Below are positions 1 through 8,978 of a stretch of DNA of 64,000 nucleotides, one piece after another. A program made the position numbers and the translations under genes. The stretch's first letter is position 1. The number at the start of each line of letters is the position of its first letter. Where the stretch lies: the NCBI GenBank assembly GCA_029263455.1, contig JAJCXM010000008.1:682001-746000 (forward strand), in the 5' to 3' direction. The notes under the pieces are model-generated. The model had not been told where the DNA came from, made no database searches, and saw nothing but the letters and a program-made list of their open reading frames with translations. The stretch comes from Holophagae bacterium (GTDB lineage: Bacteria > Acidobacteriota > Holophagae > Acanthopleuribacterales > Acanthopleuribacteraceae).

Positions 1-853
1 ATGCCGGTTGCACGCAATAAGAAAAATCAGCAACTGACGTGACATCACCTATCTGTTCAGCTCCAGCCAGTCGCTCTCGCAAAACCCGAGACTCAGCTAA
101 GCCCTTGTGGTACATAGCGGTCAGTGAATTTGCTTGCGCCTTGATGGCTTCTTTCGTCCAAACCATGCCCACACTTACGTGATTAGCTGACAATGGGATA
201 AGCCATGACCAAGCGCCTTCGGTTTGTATGATTTCAATATCGCCCGGTTCAGCGATAGGGCTTGCGGTGAAGCGATTGAAATAAGCATACGCGCTACTTT
301 GATTAAGTATGGGATCGCGCTCAACGTGACTGAGCGACTTTGCCAGAAAAATGGCTCGACCAGAGGCATCAATGGTTAACGTTGCGTGGATACTGTGTTT
401 TTCGCCCTCTGCATCTTTGTAAATAAATCCATGTACCTTGTCTTTGTCACCAACAACTTCAACCACATTGGCAGGCTGTCTGACGTCGACGCCCACTTCT
501 TTTGCTCTTTCAACAAAGAGACAATCAAACGCCGCCCGCTCTACTTGGTAGGAATAATTTGCTTTGCATTCGAACGCGTCGCGAAAACGAATTTCTCGCG
601 AAAATTTACTTTCTTCATGCGTAAAAACGGCACCTGGTTTCTTTTGAAAAGGGCCGTTGTCGATGCGATCAAAGAGACCGAGACGTTTGAAAAGCGGCGT
701 GTTGTTGGGCAATAGCGATTCGCCTATTTTTTGTCTAGGGAATGTCTCGCGCTCAACAACGACCACCTTTAAGCCGGCTTGAGCTGCGAGAATCGCAAAC
801 GTACAGCCACCTGGTCCAGCGCCAATAATCGCGACGTCAACTTTTTCGACCAT
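1..853 (-). CDS. FAD-dependent oxidoreductase, flavin-halogenase-like (partial, C-terminus beyond left edge)
   Basis: The 284 visible residues begin at the ATG at 853 and read open to the window edge. Residues 5-20 form a Rossmann dinucleotide-binding start (VAIIGAGPGG), followed by VVVVERETFPR and IGESLLP, which are typical of flavin-dependent halogenases and geranylgeranyl-reductase-like monooxygenases. A WSWLIP stretch (bases 194-211) fits the WxWxIP motif used to recognise flavin-dependent halogenases, although halogenase-like oxidoreductases without proven halogenation also carry it. The C-terminal part and any reductase or PKS/NRPS partner are outside the window, so the substrate is unknown. 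It is the only gene transcribed leftward off this edge. FAD binding is confident; halogenation is only a hypothesis. Confidence 0.8.
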   Translation of the reverse strand, partial: MVEKVDVAIIGAGPGGCTFAILAAQAGLKVVVVERETFPRQKIGESLLPNNTPLFKRLGLFDRIDNGPFQKKPGAVFTHEESKFSREIRFRDAFECKANYSYQVERAAFDCLFVERAKEVGVDVRQPANVVEVVGDKDKVHGFIYKDAEGEKHSIHATLTIDASGRAIFLAKSLSHVERDPILNQSSAYAYFNRFTASPIAEPGDIEIIQTEGAWSWLIPLSANHVSVGMVWTKEAIKAQANSLTAMYHKGLAESRVLRERLAGAEQIGDVTSVADFSYCVQPA

Positions 854-1151
854 GGATCAACCTCATCGCGACATTATAGGCGAACAGGCATTGACAAGCA
901 TCAGTCAGAGGAATGTTGGAGGTCGGTTGAGGTTGATTCTCGAATGGTTGACGCCGACTCCTGTATTGTCTTTGGCTTGTTCATTGCATAAAATGTGGTC
1001 TTGCATGATCTAAGATATGCGTTTCGTAACCTAATGCATCGATTGGCAAAGAACGGAAACATTTTTTCAACCATGAAATCTTGATATCCAATATTCGTGC
1101 TCCTAGGCGTTCATGGGGTCAGCGAAGTGAAGTAATGCTAAGGAGACCTAT
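854..1151. other. Divergent intergenic region
   Basis: This 298-base spacer separates the leftward flavoprotein gene from the rightward secreted-protein gene. Apart from the minus-strand TATAAT and the AAGGAGA ribosome-binding site at about 1139-1145, I see no convincing gene, RNA or repeat in it. Confidence 0.5.
873..878 (-). promoter_or_regulatory. Putative -10 box for the leftward flavoprotein gene
   Basis: On the minus strand a perfect TATAAT lies about 20 bases upstream of the ATG at 853. A TTGTCA element lies only 13 bases further upstream, so the -35 is poor or absent. The transcript would have a very short leader. Inferred from sequence only. Confidence 0.35.
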
Positions 1152-3647
1152 ATGTATTTCAAAAACTGTGTGCTAATGGCATTAATGGCGACCGGCCTAG
1201 TCGGTTTGAGCCAATCCGATCGAACTAATCTCTATTATTTACCTGAAGTTCAGTTGGGTAATGAGTCTGATACAGCCTTCTATTTGGTTAACCCTGGTGA
1301 CATGGCCACAGGCATCGATATCTATGGATTTTCGATGGACGGCACTTCAGTCAATCAATCGACGCTGCTAACTGAGGTTGCTGGCAAGTCAAAAGTGCTG
1401 GTCATGGCATCTGCGTTGTGGCCTGAAGTGATAGATATTCATTGGGTTCAAGTCGGTTCTGACAGTGAACTTTACATCGTCGCTGAATTATTGAGTGATG
1501 GTACCAAATCCGCTTATTGGGCGGCATCTTCGCTCACCGAGTCCGCCTTTATGCCTCATGTCGCTAAGAACACAACCACGTTTTCAACCACTCTTTCTGC
1601 ATTGAATGGATCTAGCGAAGGCATCTTCACGGGTCTGCTACCTAGACCCTCAGGAGGTATCAAGACGGTTCCCGAGCACAGTATGCCATATGGTCTTGCG
1701 AAACATGATGTCCTTGATTATTGGTCAGACCTCGATCCCATTAACTGGGTGCTTCTAGAGTCAAACGCCAAAGGTTTGGCCGCGATGGAGTATTTTGATT
1801 ACATCGACGGTAATAAGCGACGCGCATCTTTGGGGCTCACCAACCAATCGGGTCGTGTATTGCGTTTTTTGCACGTCGCCACGGATACCGTGAACTTCTG
1901 GACAGGTATGGTGTACATCAACGTGGGCGACGCCAGCGCTAGCGTGACCGAAACTTACTACAACTCGGCGGGTACGGTTCTCAATAGCCGACAGTTAACG
2001 CTTGGTTCTAACGACAAAGTCACGTTGCTCTTTGACGCGAATACAATGGATCCCGTTCCTGCGGGTACGGCCTGGGTCAACGTGGCTGCCGATCAAAATT
2101 TAGTAGGTTACGAGTTGTTTGGTTCGGTTGGCGGCAACGATTTTTTTGCCGGCCTACAGGGCAGTTATACGTCTAACGACGTATTAGATTATCCGCATTA
2201 CCAGGACTCGGCTCTCGAGTGGGTCGGCTATGTAGCCGTTAATCTCGGCACCAGCAGCGCAGATGTCACTTTTAAGCTGTACGACGCGAGTGGTAACCAG
2301 GTGACTGAAACCACCATCAGCGACGTCCAACCCAATCAGAAAGTCACCCGTGTAGGTGGAGACTTGTTTGGCAACGCTCAAGGTGCCTGGGTGCGCGCTG
2401 AAACCACTGGATCAAAATGGGCTGGATTTGTGCTTTGGGGCGACCTCAACGAGCCACGGGTAAATCTGTCAGGTGTTAATGCAGTTCAGCGTGCAAGCGA
2501 ATCTGGTGGTTCTGGAGCCCCTCCTCGAGTATTCATAAACGAAGTCGAAGAGAACAATTCATATGCAACCGCTCAAGTCTTGTTACCAGCTTCTGGCGGG
2601 TTCAATATCAATGTCATCGGATCGCTCGAACAGAGCGACGTCGGCCAGCAGTTAAATATACATGGTGGCCCTGGTTCTCCTGATGACGTAGAAGACGTAT
2701 ATTCATTTACCATTTCAGAACCCACAGCATTGCTGATCGCCACTGCTCCAGACGTTTCAATCACCGACATAGACATGTTTGTCTTCTCCACACAGGAAGC
2801 TGATGGCAATTGGTTTTCGGCTGACCCCGATTTCGATCCTGAAGTTGATTATGCCGCATCAGCAGGCGGCCATGAATCCATTGCCCGTGTGTTTCAGCCA
2901 GGTACCTATTACATTATGGTTTCCTTGTTTGAGGGTGATACCGTGTCGCGCACGGATTATGGTTTACTGGTCACTCAGTTTCCTATGGAATTGGAAACGT
3001 TTGAAGATCAGGCAGCAGTTGACGAATATGTCGATTTTTATCTCGTAGGTGTCAGTGACTCCGACGGTGCCGCAGGCTGGGCTTGGACGCAGGGTCCGGT
3101 GGGCGGAAAGAATGGGGCTGCAATGTCCCAGTTGGGGACAACAGGTGGTATGAACGAAGTTTCGTGGTTTGTTGGTTCGGAATTGACCGCTCCAGATACT
3201 GGGATCACACTTATCGACTACCAGGTGGCAATCGTCTTTAATGGCTCATTTGATGGCAACAACACATCGCAAGGCCTCTACCTGTATGACTCAGCAACCA
3301 TGGAAAACACACTTGTTAACGCCTACAACTGGAACGCAAACGCCGCCACCACTCAAGTCAGTTTTGAAGGGCAGAATCTCTCGTTGCTCGGTTATCTACG
3401 TTGGGTAGATGCCACTTCGGATGTCTTTTCCTATTCACTTGAGGCCGGTAGCGCTTTGCGCTTAGCGATACATGCAACCACGAGTGATGCAACGCGTCAC
3501 ATTTTTGATAACGTGCGAGTCTTCAATGTGCAAACAAGTAGCAGCACTAAAAAGGACGGCAAGGCCGATGTCATGGTACTGCCATCAACTCGACGTCCCA
3601 AACTGGATCAGAATCGTGTCATCATTGAATACGATAAGGACCAATGA
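1152..3647 (+). CDS. Large secreted multidomain protein with Ig-like repeats and a PPC-type domain
   Basis: The 831-residue product starts at ATG with AAGGAGA about 7 bases upstream. It has a short Lys-containing N-terminus and a hydrophobic stretch (residues 5-20) that looks like a signal peptide. Residues about 25-440 contain several diverged modules of roughly 90-100 residues with a recurring pattern (WxGxVxxNxG, then YDxxGxxV, then an aromatic AWV/GY core), reminiscent of tandem beta-sandwich repeats. Residues about 465-615 look like a bacterial pre-peptidase C-terminal (PPC) domain (ENNSYATAQ, DVEDVYSFT, PGTYYIMVS). The last 200 residues resemble a lectin-like jelly roll. No protease or glycosidase catalytic motif is visible, so it may be an adhesin, a binding protein or a surface-layer component. 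Its neighbours give no functional clue. Confidence 0.8.
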   Translation: MYFKNCVLMALMATGLVGLSQSDRTNLYYLPEVQLGNESDTAFYLVNPGDMATGIDIYGFSMDGTSVNQSTLLTEVAGKSKVLVMASALWPEVIDIHWVQVGSDSELYIVAELLSDGTKSAYWAASSLTESAFMPHVAKNTTTFSTTLSALNGSSEGIFTGLLPRPSGGIKTVPEHSMPYGLAKHDVLDYWSDLDPINWVLLESNAKGLAAMEYFDYIDGNKRRASLGLTNQSGRVLRFLHVATDTVNFWTGMVYINVGDASASVTETYYNSAGTVLNSRQLTLGSNDKVTLLFDANTMDPVPAGTAWVNVAADQNLVGYELFGSVGGNDFFAGLQGSYTSNDVLDYPHYQDSALEWVGYVAVNLGTSSADVTFKLYDASGNQVTETTISDVQPNQKVTRVGGDLFGNAQGAWVRAETTGSKWAGFVLWGDLNEPRVNLSGVNAVQRASESGGSGAPPRVFINEVEENNSYATAQVLLPASGGFNINVIGSLEQSDVGQQLNIHGGPGSPDDVEDVYSFTISEPTALLIATAPDVSITDIDMFVFSTQEADGNWFSADPDFDPEVDYAASAGGHESIARVFQPGTYYIMVSLFEGDTVSRTDYGLLVTQFPMELETFEDQAAVDEYVDFYLVGVSDSDGAAGWAWTQGPVGGKNGAAMSQLGTTGGMNEVSWFVGSELTAPDTGITLIDYQVAIVFNGSFDGNNTSQGLYLYDSATMENTLVNAYNWNANAATTQVSFEGQNLSLLGYLRWVDATSDVFSYSLEAGSALRLAIHATTSDATRHIFDNVRVFNVQTSSSTKKDGKADVMVLPSTRRPKLDQNRVIIEYDKDQ

Positions 3648-3656
3648 TCATGTAAA

Positions 3657-3683
3657 GGCCCGGAAATCTACTTTTTCCGGGCC
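3657..3683 (+). terminator. Strong hairpin after the secreted-protein gene
   Basis: A perfect 10-bp inverted repeat (GGCCCGGAAA / TTTCCGGGCC) with a 7-base loop begins 10 bases after the stop codon at 3647. No clear T-tract follows on the plus strand, so it could be a terminator or an mRNA 3'-end stabilising stem. Confidence 0.55.
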
Positions 3684-3759
3684 GTACTTGGGTTGGTAAG
3701 AACGTGATCTGCGCTAATTTATTGGGGCGTTCGTTGGTGTCGTGTTGTGAGCGTCGTTT

Positions 3760-4602
3760 ATGAGTATTCAAACGTTTCTATGGACAACGCTGGCCATGGT
3801 GGCGTTTGCTGCAAATTCGATCTTGTGTAGATTAGCGCTGCGAGATCAGGTCATTGACGCAGGCTCGTTCACGCAAATTAGACTTGCCTCAGGGGCAGTT
3901 GCACTGGTGGCTATTGTCTCTTTTCGCAAGGTGGCTTGGGCGCAGATCAATAGGCAATCTCTAAAGGCGGCAGCCATGTTGGTTCTTTATGCGGCAGCCT
4001 TTTCGTTGTCATACGAAAGTCTGCCAGCAGCCGTCGGCGCTTTGGTCTTGTTTGGAAGTGTACAAATAACCATGGTCACTGTTGGCTTCTTGCGCGGAGA
4101 AAGACTGATGGGATTGCAAGTCTTTGGTTATGCCGCTGCTATATCTGGTTTCTTGGTTTTGCTTTGGCCCGGTATTTCAGCCCCCTCGTTGCTTGGCTGT
4201 CTTTTTATGGCAGCGGCAGGTACAGGCTGGGGTTTTTATTCACTGTTTGGTCAAGGGTCCGCTGACCCCACGTCGACGACAACCTGCAATTTTGTTTTAG
4301 CAACGTTAATGATGCTTCCACTTTGGTTACTGAACTATCAGGATTGGAATATTACGAGCGCCGGAATGGTGATTGCCGTCATATCAGGCGCCATCACTTC
4401 AGGACTCGGCTATGTGGTTTGGTACGTGGCTGTAAAACGATTGGAAACCATGCACGCTGCGGTGGTTCAACTCTCCGTACCAGTGATAGCTGCTCTGGGA
4501 GGCGTTTTTTTGTTAAACGAATCCATCCAAATGAGGTTAATATTTGCGAGTCTCTTAGTCTTGGGAGGAATTGCTGTCGTGACAGGCAACAAATTTCGAT
4601 AA
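3760..4602 (+). CDS. EamA/DMT-family transporter
   Basis: The 280-residue, strongly hydrophobic protein has about ten predicted membrane helices in two homologous halves, the usual length and architecture of drug/metabolite transporters with two EamA domains. Typical features are the N-terminal NSILCRLAL helix, SYESLPAAVGALVLF in the first half, and the second-half ending in LLVLGGIAVV. Such proteins export or import amino acids, drugs or metabolites; nothing in the sequence fixes the substrate. It appears monocistronic, with only a weak ribosome-binding site before the ATG at 3760. Confidence 0.88.
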   Translation: MSIQTFLWTTLAMVAFAANSILCRLALRDQVIDAGSFTQIRLASGAVALVAIVSFRKVAWAQINRQSLKAAAMLVLYAAAFSLSYESLPAAVGALVLFGSVQITMVTVGFLRGERLMGLQVFGYAAAISGFLVLLWPGISAPSLLGCLFMAAAGTGWGFYSLFGQGSADPTSTTTCNFVLATLMMLPLWLLNYQDWNITSAGMVIAVISGAITSGLGYVVWYVAVKRLETMHAAVVQLSVPVIAALGGVFLLNESIQMRLIFASLLVLGGIAVVTGNKFR

Positions 4603-4647
4603 CTTTAGGTTAAGATGCACACTAATCCTAGGCTGGAGGCCAACTAG

Positions 4648-4791
4648 ATGCGTGAACAGATGCATAAACAGGGTTATAACAAAGAAGAAGAGTACTTTAA
4701 GAAGCAAGAACGAGAACAGCTAGAAAAGTTAAAAAAGAAACGTGTTGAAGAAGAAAAGGCACGCAGAAAAGGTCGTAAAGAGGTCGATTAA
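4648..4791 (+). CDS. Small highly charged protein (47 aa)
   Basis: This short gene begins with ATG 9 bases after CTGGAGG. The product is almost entirely charged and helix-forming, with a central EEEYFKKQE segment followed by a Lys/Arg/Glu-rich coiled-coil-like tail ending RKGRKEVD. Small bacterial proteins with an EEEYFxxxE pattern recur in several phyla, and some resemble the mitochondrial F1-ATPase inhibitor helix; I cannot assign that function here. Its stop overlaps the stop of the convergent 65-residue gene by 4 bases. Confidence 0.65.
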   Translation: MREQMHKQGYNKEEEYFKKQEREQLEKLKKKRVEEEKARRKGRKEVD

Positions 4792-4985
4792 CTGGTCTTA
4801 GGTGAAGGCGGTGCAGGTAACTCTGTCCAATACTCTGAGGGTTCGTCTCCGGTAGGGTCTTTCATTAACCATAATGTCCCGTCGTCACAAAGCGCAAACA
4901 GGCAGCATTGATTGAGTTTTACTTTGCTGTCTGGATCAAAGTGCGAATAGGAACCGACGGTAATTTGAGAGATTGATCTGGCCAC
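4788..4985 (-). CDS. Small hypothetical protein (65 aa)
   Basis: Translation starts at GTG 4985, with a consensus AGGAGG about 8 bases upstream, which supports a real gene. The product has no signal or membrane segment. It contains a CDDGTLWLM core followed by a YWTELPAPP ending, a pattern seen in short stand-alone bacterial proteins that resemble a single beta-propeller blade. Function unknown. It lies 23 bases downstream of the DUF445 gene on the same strand and may share its transcript. Confidence 0.65.
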   Translation of the reverse strand: MARSISQITVGSYSHFDPDSKVKLNQCCLFALCDDGTLWLMKDPTGDEPSEYWTELPAPPSPKTS

Positions 4986-5008
4986 GTAAATGCCTCCTGA
5001 ATGCCAGG

Positions 5009-5719
5009 TTATCGAATAAGTAGGCTCGACACGAGTCCTATGAGGCCGCCAAAGACACCACCCCAGACGACCAACCAGCCCAGATGGCTTCGAATCATTT
5101 CCTGCACGATTTGCTTGACGTCGTTCGGGGTCAATTGATCAAGTCGTTGGCGGACGAGTTCGGCGACCTTGTCTTGCAGATGTTCATCTAATTGAAGTGG
5201 ATGTTGACTCTTAAGCGCTTCCTTGAATTCGGGACGTGAAGATAGTTCCTTTAGCCTACGTTTCATAACTTCAGCGAATGGCTCGCGCATGGGCTCAATC
5301 ATTTTTGCGCCGCCTAACATCGCCAACATACTACCCAATTTTGAGGCATTGATCGCTTCTACTAATCCTTCAAACATGTGGTTGTAGTCGATTTGCTCAA
5401 TAACAGGATCTAGGTTGAATTCTTGGATGGCTTCCTTGGCTGCAAATTGTTTGATGTTCTCGAGCGAAAAGAACTCGGTCATCACCATTTTGTAAATCGC
5501 GCTTTTGAAGGCTTCAAATTTAAGCGGGATGATACCCGAACCATAAAGTCCTGGTACCTTCTCGAATAGCATATGGATGGCAAGCCAGTTGGTGATCGCA
5601 CCCGAAAAGGCAAAATAACCCATGTTAATCACGTGATGTTTTAGGGGTTCTGGTACCGCTGTGTGACCAACCACTATGATGACCACGCAAATCGTATTAA
5701 CCAGTAGACTCTTATTCAT
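5009..5719 (-). CDS. DUF445-family membrane protein
   Basis: The 236-residue protein starts at ATG with AAGGAAA upstream. It has an N-terminal hydrophobic segment (residues 5-20), then a segment with GYFAFSGAITNWLAIHMLF and GLYGSGIIP, characteristic of DUF445 (YheB/YjiN-like) proteins, where the AITNWLAI stretch is the most conserved part. The middle is a helical, charged region and the C-terminus ends in a second hydrophobic anchor (residues about 212-235). DUF445 proteins are membrane-associated and of unknown biochemical function. The 65-residue gene follows on the same strand. Confidence 0.85.
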   Translation of the reverse strand: MNKSLLVNTICVVIIVVGHTAVPEPLKHHVINMGYFAFSGAITNWLAIHMLFEKVPGLYGSGIIPLKFEAFKSAIYKMVMTEFFSLENIKQFAAKEAIQEFNLDPVIEQIDYNHMFEGLVEAINASKLGSMLAMLGGAKMIEPMREPFAEVMKRRLKELSSRPEFKEALKSQHPLQLDEHLQDKVAELVRQRLDQLTPNDVKQIVQEMIRSHLGWLVVWGGVFGGLIGLVSSLLIR

Positions 5720-5805
5720 TGATGTTTCCTTCTTATCGACATCCTCGTCAGATTTATCAAACCCGCTTGAATCAATGACATTAAAACATATAGGCGATTA
5801 AGCAA

Positions 5806-6855
5806 CTAGGCAACTCTAAGCACCATGCTCTTTATCAGGCAGTGGACATCATCTCCACGCTCTAGTCTTAACTGACTAAGTGCTCTGGGCGTGATTTCTG
5901 CATAGATCGGTTGTCCTGCGTCAAGATGGATTAACACGCGCCCATCTATCTGGTGGATCTGAGTGATTTTGGCTACCAGCCGATTTTGGGCCGAAGTCAT
6001 CGAACAAGCTTCTTTGGCTATAACAACGTCTTCTGCCCGAAACTTTAAGACTACTTGTTCGCCCACTTTAGCGTGGCCAGCGACATAAAGTTGGGTCGCG
6101 CTCAGTTGGGCAACAATGAAGTCGCACTCATTGGCAATAACCTGACAAGCCAGGCTGTTTTCGATACCAATTTGCATCAGTTGCTTGAGGCTGGACTCTT
6201 GCTGCACTAACTCATGTAGCGGCCCAAGAAATGTCGGGCCTAGCCCATTGATCACCATGAATTCGTCACTTATGTGGCTGCATTCTCCCATTAAATGGGT
6301 GGTGATTAAGACCTGTTCTACTTGGTCCCGGCACCAAAGATCGACGAAATCCATGATTTGGCCTTTCAATTCTCGATTCAGGCCTTGATAGGGCTCATCT
6401 AAGAATAGGTAACGTCGTCCTGCCACTAAGGCTCTTGCCAACGCCACACGTTTCAACTGGCCGCCTGAAAGTTGACGGGGCATTAAATGACCAAATGCAT
6501 CTAATTCCAATGCTTCGATAACTTGCCGAATCTGTAATGTCGTCACCTTTGCTCCGCGTGCGAAGTGCATGTTTTCAAAGGCCGTCAAATGTGGAAACAG
6601 GCGTGAATCCTGAAAAACGATGGCGATATCGCGTTGATGTGTCGGAAGGTATATTCGTTTGTCGGAATCAGACCAAACCTGGTCACCCACATGGATTTGA
6701 CCCGCCGTGGGTCTCTTGATGCCGGCTAAGGCCATCAAGAATGTCGTTTTCCCGGCTCCAGATGGCCCCAGGATCGCTGTTCTTGCTGCGCCCAGTCGGT
6801 GATCTACACGTAACGTGAACGCCTGTTCTTGCAGCTTGAACGCACAATCAATCAT
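5806..6855 (-). CDS. modC: Molybdate ABC transporter ATP-binding protein
   Basis: ModC energises molybdate (or tungstate) uptake through the inner-membrane permease ModB. The protein shows a Walker A GPSGAGKTT, Q-loop VFQDSRLFPHLT, signature LSGGQLKRVALARAL, Walker B YLFLDEP and switch His in TTHLMGE. A C-terminal region of about 120 residues matches the Mop/TOBE molybdate-binding domain expected of ModC. I place the start at ATG 6855 because it overlaps the modB stop in an ATGA and gives the usual ModC N-terminus (MIDCAFKLQ); an upstream ATG at 6879 is possible. It is the last gene of a five-gene leftward operon. Confidence 0.93.
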   Translation of the reverse strand: MIDCAFKLQEQAFTLRVDHRLGAARTAILGPSGAGKTTFLMALAGIKRPTAGQIHVGDQVWSDSDKRIYLPTHQRDIAIVFQDSRLFPHLTAFENMHFARGAKVTTLQIRQVIEALELDAFGHLMPRQLSGGQLKRVALARALVAGRRYLFLDEPYQGLNRELKGQIMDFVDLWCRDQVEQVLITTHLMGECSHISDEFMVINGLGPTFLGPLHELVQQESSLKQLMQIGIENSLACQVIANECDFIVAQLSATQLYVAGHAKVGEQVVLKFRAEDVVIAKEACSMTSAQNRLVAKITQIHQIDGRVLIHLDAGQPIYAEITPRALSQLRLERGDDVHCLIKSMVLRVA

Positions 6856-7523
6856 GTGGACGGCTTTCGATTGAGCCATTCGCTAAGGGCGACCGCGGTT
6901 AAAGCTATGAGCGTACACAGAAGCGCTAGCCGCATTGCTCGCTCATCGCCATCAGGCTGCTGCATCGCATTATAGATGGCTAATGGGATCGTCTGGGTTT
7001 GGCCCGGGATGCTGGCACAGAGCGCGATAGTGGCTCCGAACTCACCAAACCCGCGCGTAAAGGCGAGCACACTACCCGCTAATATTCCAGGTGTTAATAG
7101 CGGCAAAGTTATTTTTCTGAAGGTGACTGACGGCGAAATGCCTAAACCATAAGATGCTTGTTCCAGGCGCCAGTCGTGCTGCTCCATGGCCACCATAACC
7201 GAACGCACCATAAGCGGTAGGCTCATAAGCCAGCTAGCCAAAACAGCACCTTTCCAATCAAATGCGACTTGGATGCCCCATTTACCCAATTGCGTGCCGA
7301 GCGCTTGGTTGGGGGCGAAGATCATGAGTAATACATAACCGGTGACGATAGGAGGTACAACTAGAGGGATTAGCGTCAATGTGCGAACCAAATGACGAAG
7401 GGGATTGCGGCTTCGGGTCAGCCACCAAGCCAGTGTAAATCCAACGGGGACATTAAGTAAGGTGGCCCAAAGCGCGACTTTGAGTGACAACCACACGGCT
7501 TGCCATTCGACCTCAGTTAACAT
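6852..7523 (-). CDS. modB: Molybdate ABC transporter permease
   Basis: This 223-residue inner-membrane permease has about five helices and the EAA-type loop that docks the ATPase (EQASYGLGISPSVTFRKITLPLL). GEFGATI and the TIPLAIYNAMQ stretch match ModB proteins closely. I prefer the start at ATG 7523, which has AAGGA about 9 bases upstream and gives the canonical N-terminus MLTEVEWQAVWLSLKVA; a GTG at 7541 is the alternative. It overlaps the end of modA by 11 bases and the start of modC by 4, so the three are very probably translationally coupled. Confidence 0.93.
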   Translation of the reverse strand: MLTEVEWQAVWLSLKVALWATLLNVPVGFTLAWWLTRSRNPLRHLVRTLTLIPLVVPPIVTGYVLLMIFAPNQALGTQLGKWGIQVAFDWKGAVLASWLMSLPLMVRSVMVAMEQHDWRLEQASYGLGISPSVTFRKITLPLLTPGILAGSVLAFTRGFGEFGATIALCASIPGQTQTIPLAIYNAMQQPDGDERAMRLALLCTLIALTAVALSEWLNRKPST

Positions 7524-8268
7524 CCAATGCTTTTCCTTCACATGGCGTAAACCCGGCTGCCCTTAAATACGGCCCGTTATTAAAGAAATGTAAGAACTGA
7601 ATGGCTTGCGGGTGGATAGACGTCAGAGTTATCGCCGCGTATTGGATCGGGTCGTGAAGTGCCGGGTCAATGCGATACATAACAAAGAGTCCGTCGGTCT
7701 GAGCCAACTCGCTTTCGTAGACAAGTGCGTAATCTACGGCGCCTGATTTTAGATAGCTAAGTGCGGCGGCTGCATCTTTGGTCGGTAAGATCAGATCTTC
7801 TATTTGATTCCAAAGCTCAAGTCGATTTAAGGCTTGCTTTGCATAAACACCCTGCGGCACATGGGCTGGGTCGCCAACCGCAATTCTTGCGACCTTCGCT
7901 GAACCGATTGTTGTCAGTTCAAAAGGGCTTAAGGCGTGCGCATTAAGACTGGCGATGACTAGTTGATTGCTCGCAATGCAGGGTTGGACATGGGCGGCAA
8001 GTTTGTGTTCTTCCAACATGGCGATCCACTGTGGATGAGCGGTAAAAAAAATGTGGGCTGGGGCACCTAACGCAATCTGCCGGGCAAGTGTGGACGATCC
8101 TGCAAAAACGAACTGTACAGTTTGTTGCGTTAGTTTGTGATAGTCGCGGTAAGCCGATTCAAGTGGGATTTGCATACTCGACGCGGCGAAGACGACGAGG
8201 TCATGAGATTCTGGCTTTTTACAGCTGATTAGCAAGCTCAGCCAAATGACAGCAATCAGGCGGACCAT
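7513..8268 (-). CDS. modA: Molybdate-binding lipoprotein
   Basis: This is the periplasmic substrate-binding component for molybdate/tungstate uptake. Residues 1-16 form a lipoprotein signal with lipobox LISC (Cys16), so it is probably membrane-anchored, unlike the soluble E. coli ModA. The mature part starts LVVFAASSMQIPLE, the ModA hallmark, followed by FVFAGSSTLARQI, whose Ser residues contact the oxyanion in the family. VGDPAHVPQGVYAKQAL is also typical. It begins 3 bases after the preceding gene's stop and overlaps modB by 11 bases. Confidence 0.92.
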   Translation of the reverse strand: MVRLIAVIWLSLLISCKKPESHDLVVFAASSMQIPLESAYRDYHKLTQQTVQFVFAGSSTLARQIALGAPAHIFFTAHPQWIAMLEEHKLAAHVQPCIASNQLVIASLNAHALSPFELTTIGSAKVARIAVGDPAHVPQGVYAKQALNRLELWNQIEDLILPTKDAAAALSYLKSGAVDYALVYESELAQTDGLFVMYRIDPALHDPIQYAAITLTSIHPQAIQFLHFFNNGPYLRAAGFTPCEGKALDVN

Positions 8269-8271
8269 GAA

Positions 8272-8973
8272 TTATGGCTGACGACGAATGTGATATCCAG
8301 AAGGAATCGCCATGAGTGTGAGTTCATCTTCTGAAAAAGGCTCAATTTGAGTAATCGTCGATTTGGTTGTGATCTGATGACCCTCTAGCGAAATAGTTGT
8401 TTCGATTTGAATCGGAATGCCTCTTACTTCGCGGAGAATAGAGTTCAATACATGTTTGACATCCCCTGGCGGGGTCGTCCCAATGGCGGAATACCATACC
8501 TTACGCACATAACTCTTGGTCATGAACCGGTGATAAGTGGTCCAGATAGTGGTTTCAATTCCGTACTCTTCAGGATATGTCAGTTTATATTCGTCACAAA
8601 TGTATGAGCCTATTTTGCGGCGGTTGCCGGTGCTCTCGGCGAAAGGACTGCGTCGTTCAAGGGTGCCGTCACGAATAGGCGCGAGCCCCGTGAGGCTTAA
8701 TCGACTATCTTGCTTGGATATACTGGCGCGAGAGATTTGATAGGTCTCATCGTTGTGGTCGATGAGATAGACAATATGGAGATCCAGATCATAAATAATG
8801 GTTGTATTCATATCCAAGCGATCAGACCGAACGCGATTTTGGCCTACCCATGTATGGTTCTGGTACCTAGTCGTTTCGCCGCCCGGGTAAGAAACCTCAA
8901 CTATCTCTTTGAGCAGAAAGCCTTCAGCTTTAGTAGTTTGGGCCAAATAGGAGTAGAAAATCAGTAAAAGCAT
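8272..8973 (-). CDS. Secreted DUF4412-like protein
   Basis: The 233-residue product begins with a short hydrophobic signal-like segment (residues 2-12, ending near TKAEG). The body matches the pattern of DUF4412-type exported proteins: a WVGQNRVRSD segment, then TIIYDLDLHIVYLIDHNDETYQ, and a C-terminal MAIPSGY ending. Such proteins probably fold like outer-membrane-lipoprotein carriers of the LolA type, but no function is established. It lies 5 bases after the GWxTD gene and 3 bases before modA, so it is cotranscribed with both. A molybdate link is suggested only by operon position. Confidence 0.7.
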   Translation of the reverse strand: MLLLIFYSYLAQTTKAEGFLLKEIVEVSYPGGETTRYQNHTWVGQNRVRSDRLDMNTTIIYDLDLHIVYLIDHNDETYQISRASISKQDSRLSLTGLAPIRDGTLERRSPFAESTGNRRKIGSYICDEYKLTYPEEYGIETTIWTTYHRFMTKSYVRKVWYSAIGTTPPGDVKHVLNSILREVRGIPIQIETTISLEGHQITTKSTITQIEPFSEDELTLMAIPSGYHIRRQP

Positions 8974-8978
8974 TGTGT

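Noticed and set aside
386-715. 109-residue plus-strand frame
   Set aside because: Lies inside the convincing minus-strand flavoprotein gene.
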